A program made the position numbers and the translations under genes. Shown here piece after piece: positions 34,732 to 43,718 of a DNA stretch of 64,000 nucleotides. Position 1 is the first letter of the stretch. Each line of letters starts with the position of its first letter. Origin of the DNA: DASQPR01 sp963836775 (GTDB lineage Bacteria > Actinomycetota > Actinomycetes > Mycobacteriales > Micromonosporaceae); NCBI GenBank assembly GCA_963836775.1, contig CAWIKR010000003.1, forward strand, positions 1,674,001 through 1,738,000. Reading direction: 5' to 3'. The notes beneath the pieces are model-generated. The model had not been told where the DNA came from, ran no database searches, and was given only the letters and a program-made list of their open reading frames with translations.

Positions 34732-36408
34732 TCACAACCCTTCGAGATAACGGTGTACGAGCATCACCGCCATCGCGCCCTCACCGACCGCGGACGCCAC
34801 CCGCTTGGCCGATTCGGCGCGCGCGTCGCCCGCGACGAAGACGCCCGGCACGCTCGTCTCCAGGTGGTAGGGCGCCCGGTCCAGCGTCCATCCGGCCGGT
34901 GGGCTGCCATCGGCGGACAGATCGGGCCCGGCCAGCACGAATCCGCGCGGGTCCCGGGCCACCACGCCGTCCAGCCAGTCGGTCAGCGGTGCCGCGCCGA
35001 TGAACACGAACAGCCAGCTGGCTTCGACCTTCTCGGTGCCGGCGGACGACTGATCGCAGATGGTCAGGTGCTCAAGGTGGTCGTCGCCGTGGGCTTCCAG
35101 GACCACGGTCTGCGTACGCACCTTGATATTCGGGATGTTGGCGATCTGCTGGATCAGGTAATAGGACATCGAGTCCTGCAGCGACTTGCCGCGGACCAGC
35201 AGGGTCACCGACCGTGCGCTGCGGGACAGGTAGACCGCGGACTGGCCGGCCGAATTGGCCCCGCCGACGATGTAGACGTCCTGCTCGGCGCAGTTGGGCG
35301 CCTCGGTAAGAGCGGAGCCGTAGAAGACGCCGCGGCCGGTGTAGTCCGCGACGCTCTCGGCGTTCAGGCGCCGGTAGGACACGCCGGTGGCGAGGATCAC
35401 CGTGTGCGCGTCGACCGATGCGCCGTCGGCGAATCGCACCGTACGCGCCGATCCGTTCACCTCGAGCGAGACCACGTCTCGAGTGGTGATGAGCTCGGCA
35501 CCGAACTTGACCGCCTGGCGACGCGCCCGCTCGGTCAGCTGTGATCCGGACACGCCGTCCGGGAAGCCCAGGTAATTCTCGATCCGGGAGCTCTGCCCGG
35601 CCTGCCCGCCGGTGGCGGTGCGCTCGATCAGGACAGTACGCAGGCCTTCGGATGCGCCGTACACCGCCGAGCCCAGGCCGGCCGGCCCGCCACCGATCAC
35701 CACCAGGTCGTAGAAGTCCTTGGCCGGCGTGGTCGCGAGCCCCACCTTCTCGGCGAGTTCGCCGTCGCTCGGCGCCATCAGCGCGGTGCCGTCCGGCGTC
35801 ACCACCAGCGGCAGGGTCTGCGCATCGACGCCGGCGGCGTCCAGCAGGCGCCGGCCCTCCGGAGTCTCCGACGAATACCACCGGTACGGCACCTGGTTGC
35901 GGGCCAGGAATTCGCGCACCTCGGACGACCGGGCCGACCATCGATGGCCGACCACCTTGGTCTCGGTGACCGGACGATAGTCAATTGTCCGCCACGCCTC
36001 GATCTGGGAGTCGATCACCGGATAGAGCTTCTCCTCCGGTGGATCCCACGGCTTGAGCAGGTAGTAGTCGAGGTCGACGACGTTGATCGCTTCGATCGCG
36101 GCGCCGGTGTCCGCATAGGCCGTCAGAAGCACCCGCCGTGCCGCCGGGTAGAGGTCCATCGCCGATTCCAGGAACTCCAGGCCGCTCATCCGGGGCATCC
36201 GATAGTCGGCCAGCAGCACCGCCACCACGTCGCCGCGGAGCTTCATCTCGCGCAGTGCGTCGAGCGCCTGGTCGCCGGATTCGGCCCGGACGATGCGGTA
36301 GTCCTCGCCGTAGCGCCGACGCAGGTCGCGCGCGACCGCACGGGAAACGCCGGGGTCGTCGTCGACGGTCAGGATCGACGGTCGGGCGGCCGTTGCCGGG
36401 GTGGTCAT
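34732..36408 (-). CDS. Fused response regulator/glutaredoxin-like/thioredoxin-reductase-type FAD oxidoreductase
   Basis: 558 residues. A receiver domain (1-125) has the phospho-acceptor in VLLADYRMPRMSG. A glutaredoxin-like module without CxxC follows (ATKVVGHRWSARS-like, about 150-235). The flavoprotein has the FAD site VVIGGGPAGLGSAVYGASEG, the NADPH site VYIVGGANSAGQSAVYLS, and the C-terminal VFVAGDARAESAKRVASAVG. The redox CxxC of thioredoxin reductase is absent (YGSALTEAPNC), so it probably does not reduce thioredoxin. ATG 36408 has GGAGG 8 bases upstream; earlier starts add unrelated residues. It leads the operon with the histidine kinase, UBP finger and FUSC genes. Confidence 0.88.
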   Translation of the reverse strand: MTTPATAARPSILTVDDDPGVSRAVARDLRRRYGEDYRIVRAESGDQALDALREMKLRGDVVAVLLADYRMPRMSGLEFLESAMDLYPAARRVLLTAYADTGAAIEAINVVDLDYYLLKPWDPPEEKLYPVIDSQIEAWRTIDYRPVTETKVVGHRWSARSSEVREFLARNQVPYRWYSSETPEGRRLLDAAGVDAQTLPLVVTPDGTALMAPSDGELAEKVGLATTPAKDFYDLVVIGGGPAGLGSAVYGASEGLRTVLIERTATGGQAGQSSRIENYLGFPDGVSGSQLTERARRQAVKFGAELITTRDVVSLEVNGSARTVRFADGASVDAHTVILATGVSYRRLNAESVADYTGRGVFYGSALTEAPNCAEQDVYIVGGANSAGQSAVYLSRSARSVTLLVRGKSLQDSMSYYLIQQIANIPNIKVRTQTVVLEAHGDDHLEHLTICDQSSAGTEKVEASWLFVFIGAAPLTDWLDGVVARDPRGFVLAGPDLSADGSPPAGWTLDRAPYHLETSVPGVFVAGDARAESAKRVASAVGEGAMAVMLVHRYLEGL

Positions 36409-36701
36409 GCGGGGTTCCTCCGTACGGGTGGGCTCGTCTAACCCTATGGGACCAGCAGGCCAAGCGACCACTTCGGGACCGCCGGTGGGGACCGAGTTCG
36501 CCAGTTGCGGAAAACCGCGATGACGGCGCCGGCCGGCGGGTAAAATGTCTGCGCGCTGCTTCGCCCGACGGGTAACGTCCGGGCCATGCCGAGACCCCTG
36601 AACGTCGCCGTCGACTGCGCGGCTCCACTTCGGTGGGCCGAATTCCGGGTCCCGGTGCCGCCATCGGCCGCGACGACCGCGCCGGCAGAGGCCGACAGCG
36701 A

Positions 36702-37187
36702 GTGAAGCCCCGCACCTTCACGCGAGTCGCGGCCTACGGCATCTGCTTCCGAGACGACGAAGTGCTGCTCGCGCGGGCGCTGGGCAGTCGGAGCGAGTCG
36801 GCGCACTGGACCCTGCCCGGTGGCGGCGTCGAACACGGCGAGGACCCCTACGACGCCGTGGTTCGCGAGGTCGAGGAGGAGACCGGCTTCCGGGTCGCCG
36901 TCGACCGGATGGTCGGCGTCGGGACCCGGCTGCGCTACGACTCCTGGGGCGGTCGAGGCGGCACTGACGTCCATCACGTCGGCATCTACTACACGGTCCA
37001 GGTCATCGGCGGCAGCCTGCGGCACGAGGTCGGCGGATCCACCGATTTCGCTGCCTGGATGCCGCTCGCCGAGGTGCCGACCTTACGGCGTGCGGTGCTG
37101 TTGGAGACCGGGTTGCGGCTGGCCGCGCAGACTCCGGCGGATGGGCATGTGCCACCGATCCCGGTCGACGGCCTGCTGCACTACTGA
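36702..37187 (+). CDS. Nudix hydrolase
   Basis: 161 residues with a complete Nudix box, GGGVEHGEDPYDAVVREVEEETGF (GX5EX7REUXEEXGU). The N-terminus RTFTRVAAYGICFRDDEVLL is the usual first strand. It hydrolyses a nucleoside diphosphate linked to another group; the substrate is unknown. GTG at 36702 is used; the upstream 290-base gap to the reductase gene contains a TAAAAT box (36541) but no other gene. Confidence 0.87.
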   Translation: MKPRTFTRVAAYGICFRDDEVLLARALGSRSESAHWTLPGGGVEHGEDPYDAVVREVEEETGFRVAVDRMVGVGTRLRYDSWGGRGGTDVHHVGIYYTVQVIGGSLRHEVGGSTDFAAWMPLAEVPTLRRAVLLETGLRLAAQTPADGHVPPIPVDGLLHY

Positions 37188-37335
37188 TCCTCGCCGCGCC
37201 GCCGTTGCCGGCCGCGACGGCCCGCAACAGATCCGGCGTCCGGCGCCGTGTCCTCGGAGCCCGCGGCCACCTACCGGACTAGGCTTGATGGTGGTCCGGG
37301 CGGGTATCACTGGATCGGGGATCGGGGTGAGTGCC

Positions 37336-37590
37336 ATGCCACTGGGACCGCAGCCGCGCAAGGCCCGCGGCACGATCGAGCATCCGTACAGCGCCCTGCG
37401 GCTTCGCCAGGTCCTCGCGATCTTCGGCGTCGCGGTCGGCGTGATCGCGGCGGTGATCTTCTGGCTCATCGGGCTGACCGTCTGGGGCTGGTTCGGCGTG
37501 GTGCTCGCCGTCATCGGCGCGATCGACACCGTGGTAGTGACCGCCCGGATCCGGCGCGGCCGGAACCCTCAGCCGAGCGACTTCAAGTAG
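37336..37590 (+). CDS. Small two-helix membrane protein
   Basis: 84 residues: basic N-terminus, then LRQVLAIFGVAVGVIAAVIF and LTVWGWFGVVLAVIGAIDTV, and a basic tail (ARIRRGRNPQPSDFK). The ATG at 37336 is used; a GTG 9 bases upstream is possible. Its last 22 bases overlap the 3' end of the convergent isomerase gene. Function unknown. Confidence 0.65.
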   Translation: MPLGPQPRKARGTIEHPYSALRLRQVLAIFGVAVGVIAAVIFWLIGLTVWGWFGVVLAVIGAIDTVVVTARIRRGRNPQPSDFK

Positions 37591-38405
37591 GCGAGGTTGC
37601 CGGCGGTGCGCTCGGCCAGCGGCAGCGCCGTGGAGAAGTCTTCGACCGTGATCCACCCGTCGTAGCCGTGCGCTCGCAGGGCGGCGAAATACGCCCCGAT
37701 GTCCGCCTGGCCGTCGCGCAGCGGGGCCCAGTCCTCGGCCCAGATCGCCGAACCGTCCGGTCGGGTGCCGGTCCGCAGCCAGACCACGTTCTTCACATGG
37801 ACGTGTGCCAGGTGCGCACCGAGCATCTGAAACCCCGCCAGTGCATCCTCGTGGCCCTCGATCACCAGATTGCCGACGTCGTGGATGACTCCGACGTGTG
37901 CCGGGTCCAGGTCGCCGACCAGCCGGATCGCGGCCGACGCCGACGCCACGATGGTGCGGTGGTGCAGTTCCACCAGAGCTTTCACGCCGTAGGCCGCGGC
38001 CCGACCGGCCACCCACTCCAGGTCGGCGCGGGCGCGATCGAACAGCGTCGGGTAGGCGGCCATGCCCAACGGGAGCATCGTGACGCGGACCTGGCGGGCG
38101 TCGAGCGCGGCGGTCGCGGCGAGCATCCGTTCGACGTTGTGCCGGTCGTCGCAGCGGGCGTAGCCGCCGATGCCGGAGAATTCCAGACCGGCGGCCTTGG
38201 TCACCGCTGCGATCTCGCCGAGCCGATCCTCCAGGCCGGTCAGCGGCCACGTGGCCCGGTTGCCGGCCCAGAAGCCGGGCGGGTCCGCCGGCTCCTGGTC
38301 GGTGATCCGCCATTCGACGCCGTCCCAGCCCTGGGTGGCTAGGGTGGTCGCGGCCTCGTCGGGGGTCCACTCCGGGGTGGCGGCGGTGAAGACCGAGAAC
38401 TTCAT
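37569..38405 (-). CDS. Sugar phosphate isomerase/epimerase family (TIM barrel, AP endonuclease 2 fold)
   Basis: 278 residues. Metal and barrel residues follow the xylose-isomerase-like pattern: TQGWDGVEWR, ALVELHHRTI with the metal glutamate, VGVIHDVGNLVIEGHED, HLAHVHVKNV and GYDGWITVEDFS. It probably isomerises or epimerises a keto-sugar intermediate in the cytosol. ATG overlaps the stop of the dehydrogenase gene (ATGA). It is the last gene of the sugar uptake operon. A longer frame that seems to fuse it to the dehydrogenase is a frameshift artefact. Confidence 0.85.
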   Translation of the reverse strand: MKFSVFTAATPEWTPDEAATTLATQGWDGVEWRITDQEPADPPGFWAGNRATWPLTGLEDRLGEIAAVTKAAGLEFSGIGGYARCDDRHNVERMLAATAALDARQVRVTMLPLGMAAYPTLFDRARADLEWVAGRAAAYGVKALVELHHRTIVASASAAIRLVGDLDPAHVGVIHDVGNLVIEGHEDALAGFQMLGAHLAHVHVKNVVWLRTGTRPDGSAIWAEDWAPLRDGQADIGAYFAALRAHGYDGWITVEDFSTALPLAERTAGNLAYLKSLG

Positions 38406-39500
38406 GATTGCTCCACGGTGGTCAGAACATTGTCGTAAGTGCCGGCGAGCACGCCGTCGATGTCGATCGGCTGGCTGAGGTGCGAGGACAGGTAGAGAGC
38501 CTTCACCACGGCGAGTGCCAGCAACGCCTCGGCGGCGGTCACGGCGGGCGTCCGGCCGGATTCGATCGCGGCGAGGATGTCGCTGTATTGCCGGACGTGG
38601 CCGACGACGAACCCGTCCGGATCCTTGGCGGCGCCGCGCAACTCGGATGCGGGGACCACCGACTCCGCCGTCGGGTGCCGTGGGGGTTTGGAAGTACTCG
38701 AGTTGGTCGTCGTGGATGATCGCGGATCCGGTGGTGCCATGCACCTGCAACCGGACCGCGAGACCGGGGAACGCGGCGGTGGTGGCGTGCAGCACCGCGA
38801 CCGCGCCGTTGACGAATCGAATCGTCGCCACCGCGGTGTCCTCGACCTGGATCCGCTCGTGCGCCAGGGTCCGGGTGTAGGCGAACACCTCGATCGGCCG
38901 GCCCAGGAACCACAACAGGAGATCCACCGTGTGAACACCCTGATTCATGGTGGCGCCGCCGCCGTCCAGCGACCAGGTGCCGCGCCACCCCGCCGAGTCG
39001 TAGTAGTCCTGCGACCGCCACCAGGCGACGGAGGCGACGGCCGAGGTAAGGGTGCCGAAGTCACCGGCGGCGACGGCGGCCGCGATGGCGGCCGAAGCGG
39101 GATCGAACCGGTGCTGGCTGATCACCGAGAACACCTGCCCGCGTACGGCCGCGGCGTCGGCCAGGCGGGCCAGCTCACGACCGGCCGGCAACGACGCGTC
39201 GAGTGGCTTCTCGACCACGACGTGGTGGCCGGCGGCGAGCGCGGTCGCGGCGAGTGTCGTATGCGTACCGCTGGGGGTGCAGATCACCACCAGGGCACCA
39301 CGGTTCACGCGGAGCGCCGGTTCCAGCGAGGCATGCAGCGCGGGTCGCGGCGCACCCTGCTCGTCCAGCCATCCGGCGAACTTATCCAGGGCCCCGGGAT
39401 CGCTGTCCACCACGTCGGTGATGGTCACGTGCGGCCGGCGGAGCAGCGCCGACGCGTGGTTGTAGCCGATGATGCCGGCGCCGACGATGATCACGTTCAT
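38402..39500 (-). CDS. Gfo/Idh/MocA-family dehydrogenase (frameshifted)
   Basis: Removing one base around 38666-38686 joins two frames into 365 residues. The Rossmann start is MNVIIVGAGIIGYNHASAL, and the family EKP motif is VVEKPLD. The C-terminal alpha/beta domain (GGGATMNQGVHTVDLLLWFLG) holds the catalytic H in GVHTVDL. It oxidises or reduces a sugar or inositol with NAD(P). After the break the correct C-terminus (GFVVGHVRQYSDILAAIESG) appears in the other frame. A five-C run lies at the break, typical for a sequencing insertion. ATGA overlaps at both ends couple it to its neighbours. Confidence 0.82.
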
Positions 39501-40339
39501 GCGAGCTGGACTCCGATCGACGAGGTGAGGCGGGCAAACGCGTGCGCGGCGCGACCGAAGGCCGCCGGTCCGGAGAAGCCGCCCAAGCCGTGCTGGATGG
39601 CCAGGTGCGGCTCGAGTGAGGCGAATCCGGAATACCCGTCGTCCCGCAGCGCGGTCACGGTCTCCCGCAGCTCGCCGTCGCCGTCGCCGGCCGCAACCAC
39701 CTCGCCGGTCGTCATCAGCGCGTCCTTGACCTGCAGATACTTCAGGTACGGCCGGAGCAGCCGATAGCCGTCGGTGAACGGCCGGACGCCGACCTGGACG
39801 AAGTTGGCGTTGTCCCAGGCGACCTGGAGCGCATCCGAGCCGACCGACTCGACGATGTCGGCCACGCGCGCCGGGACATCACCGTAGATGTCCTTCTCGT
39901 TCTCGTGCACCAGCACCACATCGTTGGCTTCGGCGAGCTTCGCGAAGGCCGCGAGCCGGCGCAGCACGTCGTCCCGGATCGCCCCGACCGCCACGGTCGG
40001 CGCCCGATAGAACGAGAAGATGCGGATATACGGCGCGGCCAGGCGATGTGCGGCGGTGACGGCGCGCTTCAGCCGCTCGAGCTCGGCACCCTCATCGGAG
40101 GCGATGTCCACCTTGCCGATCGGGGACGCGATCGCCGAGACCGAGATGCCGCGATCGGTGCACACCTGGGACAGCTCGTCCAGCTCCGACGTCGTGAGGT
40201 CGACGATGTTGCGGTTCCAGGCACTGCGTACCTCGATGTGGTTTGCCCCCAGAGCCTGGAGCACGGCGATCTGGACGTTCGGATCAGGGTCGATCTCGTC
40301 ACCGAAGCCGGACAGCTGCCACGTGATGTTCTCCGTCAT
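39497..40339 (-). CDS. Sugar phosphate isomerase/epimerase family protein
   Basis: 280 residues. Motifs: GFGDEIDPD, ALGANHIEVRSAW, VVLVHENEKDIYGD with the metal glutamate, ALQVAWDNANFVQVG, and KYLQVKDAL then GFASLEPHL for the remaining metal ligands. It is a second, different TIM-barrel enzyme in the same operon, likely an epimerase or isomerase of the imported sugar derivative. Its start overlaps the permease stop (ATGA). Confidence 0.84.
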   Translation of the reverse strand: MTENITWQLSGFGDEIDPDPNVQIAVLQALGANHIEVRSAWNRNIVDLTTSELDELSQVCTDRGISVSAIASPIGKVDIASDEGAELERLKRAVTAAHRLAAPYIRIFSFYRAPTVAVGAIRDDVLRRLAAFAKLAEANDVVLVHENEKDIYGDVPARVADIVESVGSDALQVAWDNANFVQVGVRPFTDGYRLLRPYLKYLQVKDALMTTGEVVAAGDGDGELRETVTALRDDGYSGFASLEPHLAIQHGLGGFSGPAAFGRAAHAFARLTSSIGVQLA

Positions 40340-41202
40340 TTCCCTCCGCCCGCGGTCAGGCCGCTGATCAAATAGCGCTGGAAGACCAGGTAAAGGATGA
40401 CCACCGGCAGTGCGCAGACCAGCGCGGCGGCCATCATCTGCCCGTACACCGGGATGGCGCCGCCCTCCTGGGTGGCGCCGAAGACCTGGAGAGCGACCGC
40501 CGCGGTCCGGGTGTCGACGTTGGTGATCACCGACGCGAACAGCACGTCGTTCCACCCCAGCAGGAACGCGAAGATCGCCGACACCACCAGGCCGGGCCAG
40601 CTCAGCGGCATCACGACGCGAGTGAGTATCTGCCATTCGGACGCGCCGTCGACGCGGGCGGCCTCGCTCACTTCGGCGGGAAGGCCGCGCAGGTAGGTCA
40701 CCATCACCCAGGTGGAGAACGGCAGCGCGAAGGTCAGGTAAGTGACGAACAGCGCCCACCGGGTGCCGATGATGCTGATACCGAGCGTGCTCGCCAGAGT
40801 GGCGAACAGGACGAAGACCGGCAGCAGCAACAGGGTCCCGGGGACGCTCTGCAGGCCGACGAGGCCGCGCAGGATTGTCAGGCGGCCGCGGAACCGGTGC
40901 CGGACCAGCACGTACGCACTTCCGACGGAGACCGCTGCGGACGCGACCGCCACGCTACCGGCGACAATCACGCTGTTGGTCAGGCCGCGACCGAGATCGA
41001 CGGTGGACCAGATCCGGCGATAGTTGCCCAAGCTGAAGTGCTTCGGCCAGATGTCACCGGCGGCCACTGAGAGATCGGTGTTGGTCGAGGCCAGGAATAC
41101 GTAGACGATCGGTCCGAGTACGACGACGAGAAGCACCGTGGTGAGGACCGCGTGCAGGGGCCGGGGGAGCAGCCGGACCACGGCGGCTTCGCGCTGTTTC
41201 AC
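40336..41202 (-). CDS. Carbohydrate ABC transporter permease (MalG type)
   Basis: 288 residues, six membrane helices. The EAA loop for docking to the ATPase is seen in EAARVDGASEWQILTRVVMP, and a large periplasmic loop follows helix 1 (WPKHFSLGNYRRIW). The GTG start at 41202 overlaps the stop of the first permease by 4 bases. The dedicated ATP-binding subunit is not in the operon, so a shared MsiK-type ATPase encoded elsewhere is likely, as in many actinobacteria. Confidence 0.9.
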   Translation of the reverse strand: MKQREAAVVRLLPRPLHAVLTTVLLVVVLGPIVYVFLASTNTDLSVAAGDIWPKHFSLGNYRRIWSTVDLGRGLTNSVIVAGSVAVASAAVSVGSAYVLVRHRFRGRLTILRGLVGLQSVPGTLLLLPVFVLFATLASTLGISIIGTRWALFVTYLTFALPFSTWVMVTYLRGLPAEVSEAARVDGASEWQILTRVVMPLSWPGLVVSAIFAFLLGWNDVLFASVITNVDTRTAAVALQVFGATQEGGAIPVYGQMMAAALVCALPVVILYLVFQRYLISGLTAGGGK

Positions 41203-42191
41203 TTGCTGTCCTCCCCGACGTCGAGCCGCACCGCGCGCAGATAGACCAGCAGCGGAATGATGATCAGCAACAGCGAGAACACCGCCATCGCGGCACTCAG
41301 GCCGAACTGGAAGTTCTGGAAACTCTCCACGTAGGTGAGCACCGGCAGCACTTCGACGTCGCGCGGGCTGGGCACGCCGAACAACACGAACGGCAGCGTG
41401 AAGCTGTTGAAGATGTGAAGCAGCGTGATCACCAGGCCGAGCGCGACCGGGCCGCGCAGATGCGGGAACACGATGCTCCACAACTTGGTCCACCATCCAG
41501 CACCGTCCAGCGCCGCCGCCTCGTGCAGGGTGTGATCGACGCTCTGCAGGCCGGAGAGCGTCAGCAGGTAGATCAGTGGCCATGACGACCAGATCTGCAC
41601 CGCGATCAGCGCGTAATAGGCCCGCGGTCCGTTCAGCCACAGGCTGTTCGCGCCGCTGGTGTCGAACCCGAGATGGTGCATCAGGTTGTTGGCGGCGCCG
41701 TCGGGTGCGAGGATGATCCGCCACACGATGCCGACCACGAACGCCGGCAGGATGTACGGGATCAGATAGATGGAACGGATCAGGGCCCGGCCGCGGAACC
41801 GGTTGTGGGTCGTCAACGCGGCGATGACGCCGATCGGCAGCGCAACCAGCGTGGTGATGGCCGACGCCGACCCGCTGATCCAGACCGCATGCAGCAGATC
41901 CGAGTGGCGCCACGCCTCGGTGTAGTTGTCGAAGGCGACGAACGGGGCATGCACCCAGCGTCGGAACGTGTACTGGTCCAGGTCGAGGAAGGACAGGTAG
42001 ACGGCTACCAGGAACGGGATGACGATCACGATCAGCATCGGGACCGCGCCCGGAAGCAGCATCCAGAATGGGCGGCCGCGGCGGTGCATCGCGCGCCGGC
42101 GCCGTTCGACCGGGCGCCCGGCCCCCTTGTCGGGGACCGGGTGCACGGCTTCCTCGGCACCCGCGACGGGTGACGTCTGACGGATCGTCAT
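41199..42191 (-). CDS. Carbohydrate ABC transporter permease (MalF type)
   Basis: 330 residues, six helices after a basic cytoplasmic N-terminus. The typical MalF-like opening is WMLLPGAVPMLIVIVIPFLV. The EAA motif is HEAAALDGAGWWTKLWSIVFP. It forms the channel with the following permease. It lies 19 bases behind the binding-protein gene and is coupled to the next gene by a GTGA overlap. Confidence 0.9.
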   Translation of the reverse strand: MTIRQTSPVAGAEEAVHPVPDKGAGRPVERRRRAMHRRGRPFWMLLPGAVPMLIVIVIPFLVAVYLSFLDLDQYTFRRWVHAPFVAFDNYTEAWRHSDLLHAVWISGSASAITTLVALPIGVIAALTTHNRFRGRALIRSIYLIPYILPAFVVGIVWRIILAPDGAANNLMHHLGFDTSGANSLWLNGPRAYYALIAVQIWSSWPLIYLLTLSGLQSVDHTLHEAAALDGAGWWTKLWSIVFPHLRGPVALGLVITLLHIFNSFTLPFVLFGVPSPRDVEVLPVLTYVESFQNFQFGLSAAMAVFSLLLIIIPLLVYLRAVRLDVGEDSK

Positions 42192-42210
42192 GATCGGATG
42201 GCGTCCGGTG

Positions 42211-43537
42211 CTACTTGGACTTGTCGAGGGCGGCTTGGGCGTCCGACTGCGCCTTGGCGATCAGTTGGGTCAGCGCCGCATCGTCGACGACGCCTTTGGA
42301 CAGGTTCGGGATCGACTGCACCACGACGTTGACAAGTGCCAGTTGCACCTGGCCCCAGCCGCCGTTGAACGGCGTGTTGTGGGACTTGCCGGCCGACTCG
42401 ACCATCGCCGCGAGAGCGGGATCGCTCTGCAGCTTGGCCGCCTCCTCGGCGTTGGTGGGCAGCTCACCGAACGTCTTGTAGTAGAGGTCCTGGCTGTCTG
42501 CGGTGGTCAGCATGTTGATCAGCTGCAGCGCCAGATCCTTGTGCTTTGTGTACTTCGCGACCACCAGGTTGTCGCCGGAGAGAATGCTGGTAGCCGGCAC
42601 GCCATTGGCCGCTGTCGCGGTGGCGCCGGGCGGGATGGTCGGCATGATCACGTACGCCGTACTTGCCGGCCACCGCCGACTTGTCCAGCGTGACCTTGGA
42701 ACTCGCCGACACCATCGGCAGGAACGCCGCCTTGCCGGCACCGAACGCCGCGATCGCCTGCGCGTTCTTCCAGCCGGTCGCGGCCGGGTCGACCACCTTG
42801 TCCTTGGCGAGCCAGCCGAGGTAGGTCTGGTACGCGGATTTCACGGTCGGCTGGTCCAGTTGCGCTTTGCCGTCCACGACCAGTGGGTTGCCGGCCTGGA
42901 TGCTCATCGCCCAGATGAACTTCCATGGGTCGAATCCGTCGCCGTAGCCGACCGCGAGGCCGTAGGTGTCGCCCTTGGTGAGCTTCTTGGCCTGGTCCAG
43001 CAGCCCGTCCCAGCTGTCCGCGGGCTTGTCGATGCCGGCCGCGGCGAGCAGATCCTTGTTGTACGCCATCACGAACGGCCGGCTGGCGAACGGGATGCCG
43101 ACCTGGTGGCTGTCGTCCGGACCGGAGATGCCGAGCGTCGCCGGCAGGAACCGGTCCTTGCCACCGATCTTCGCCCAGTCGTCGGTGGTGAGCACCTCGA
43201 ACGCCCCGGTGGCGTAGGCGGTCGGGGTGAACGTGGTGCCGAGGCCGTAAATATCCGGGCCTTGCCCGGACAGCACCGAGGTCTGGATCTTCGTCAGCTC
43301 GTCGTTGGGTGAAGCGAACGTCTCGAACTTCACCTTGGAGCCGGTCTGTTTCTCGAACTTGGTGGAGACATCGGCGAACCACTGTCGTTGCTGGTCCGGG
43401 AAGACCGTGTTCGCGCCGACCAGAACGTCGAGGGTGGTGTTCTTGCTGGAGCTGTCGCTGCTGGATCCGCATGCCGCCAGCGCGGTGCCGAGCACGACCG
43501 TGCTGGCTAGTGCGAGGAACCTGCGTCGGGCTGTCAT
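42211..43537 (-). CDS. Sugar ABC transporter substrate-binding lipoprotein (frameshifted)
   Basis: Removing one base near 42655 yields 441 residues. The lipobox is in ALASTVVLGTALAACGSS, followed by a Ser-rich linker. The domain pattern is family 1 extracellular solute-binding (TVFPDQQRQWFADVSTKFEK, GQGPDIYGLGTTF, DSWDGLLDQAKKL, GAGKAAFLPMVSAS). After the break, VIMPTIPPGATATAANG continues as expected. It captures the sugar outside the membrane for the permease pair. ATG 43537 has GAGGAGA 7 bases upstream. Its promoter region faces the LacI gene and holds a LacI-type palindrome. Confidence 0.85.
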
Positions 43538-43672
43538 CTGAATGTCTCCTCTGTGGAGGGCGCGGTCGAGGGGGAAGGGTGTCGGAGCGGCCGCCGGAGC
43601 GGCCCGCGACGATTGGGCGCCAATCGATGTACTCGCAAGTTCCCGGCAAGTTACCAACGTGGCAAAGTAGGC

Positions 43673-43686
43673 GGCAACCGCTTGCC
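43673..43686. promoter_or_regulatory. LacI-family operator before the sugar operon and its regulator
   Basis: GGCAACCGCTTGCC, a near palindrome with the central CG typical of LacI-family sites. A matching site lies before the uronate isomerase gene at 50596-50609 (AGCAACCGATTGCC). Confidence 0.6.
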
Positions 43687-43718
43687 ATTTATTGCCAGCA
43701 GATGGTCTTCTGTCATCC

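Noticed and set aside
37569..39500. A 643-residue dehydrogenase-isomerase fusion
   Set aside because: The middle 75 residues are Arg-rich noise in the wrong frame. The correct dehydrogenase end and a coupled ATGA start exist in other frames, so it is a frameshift artefact.
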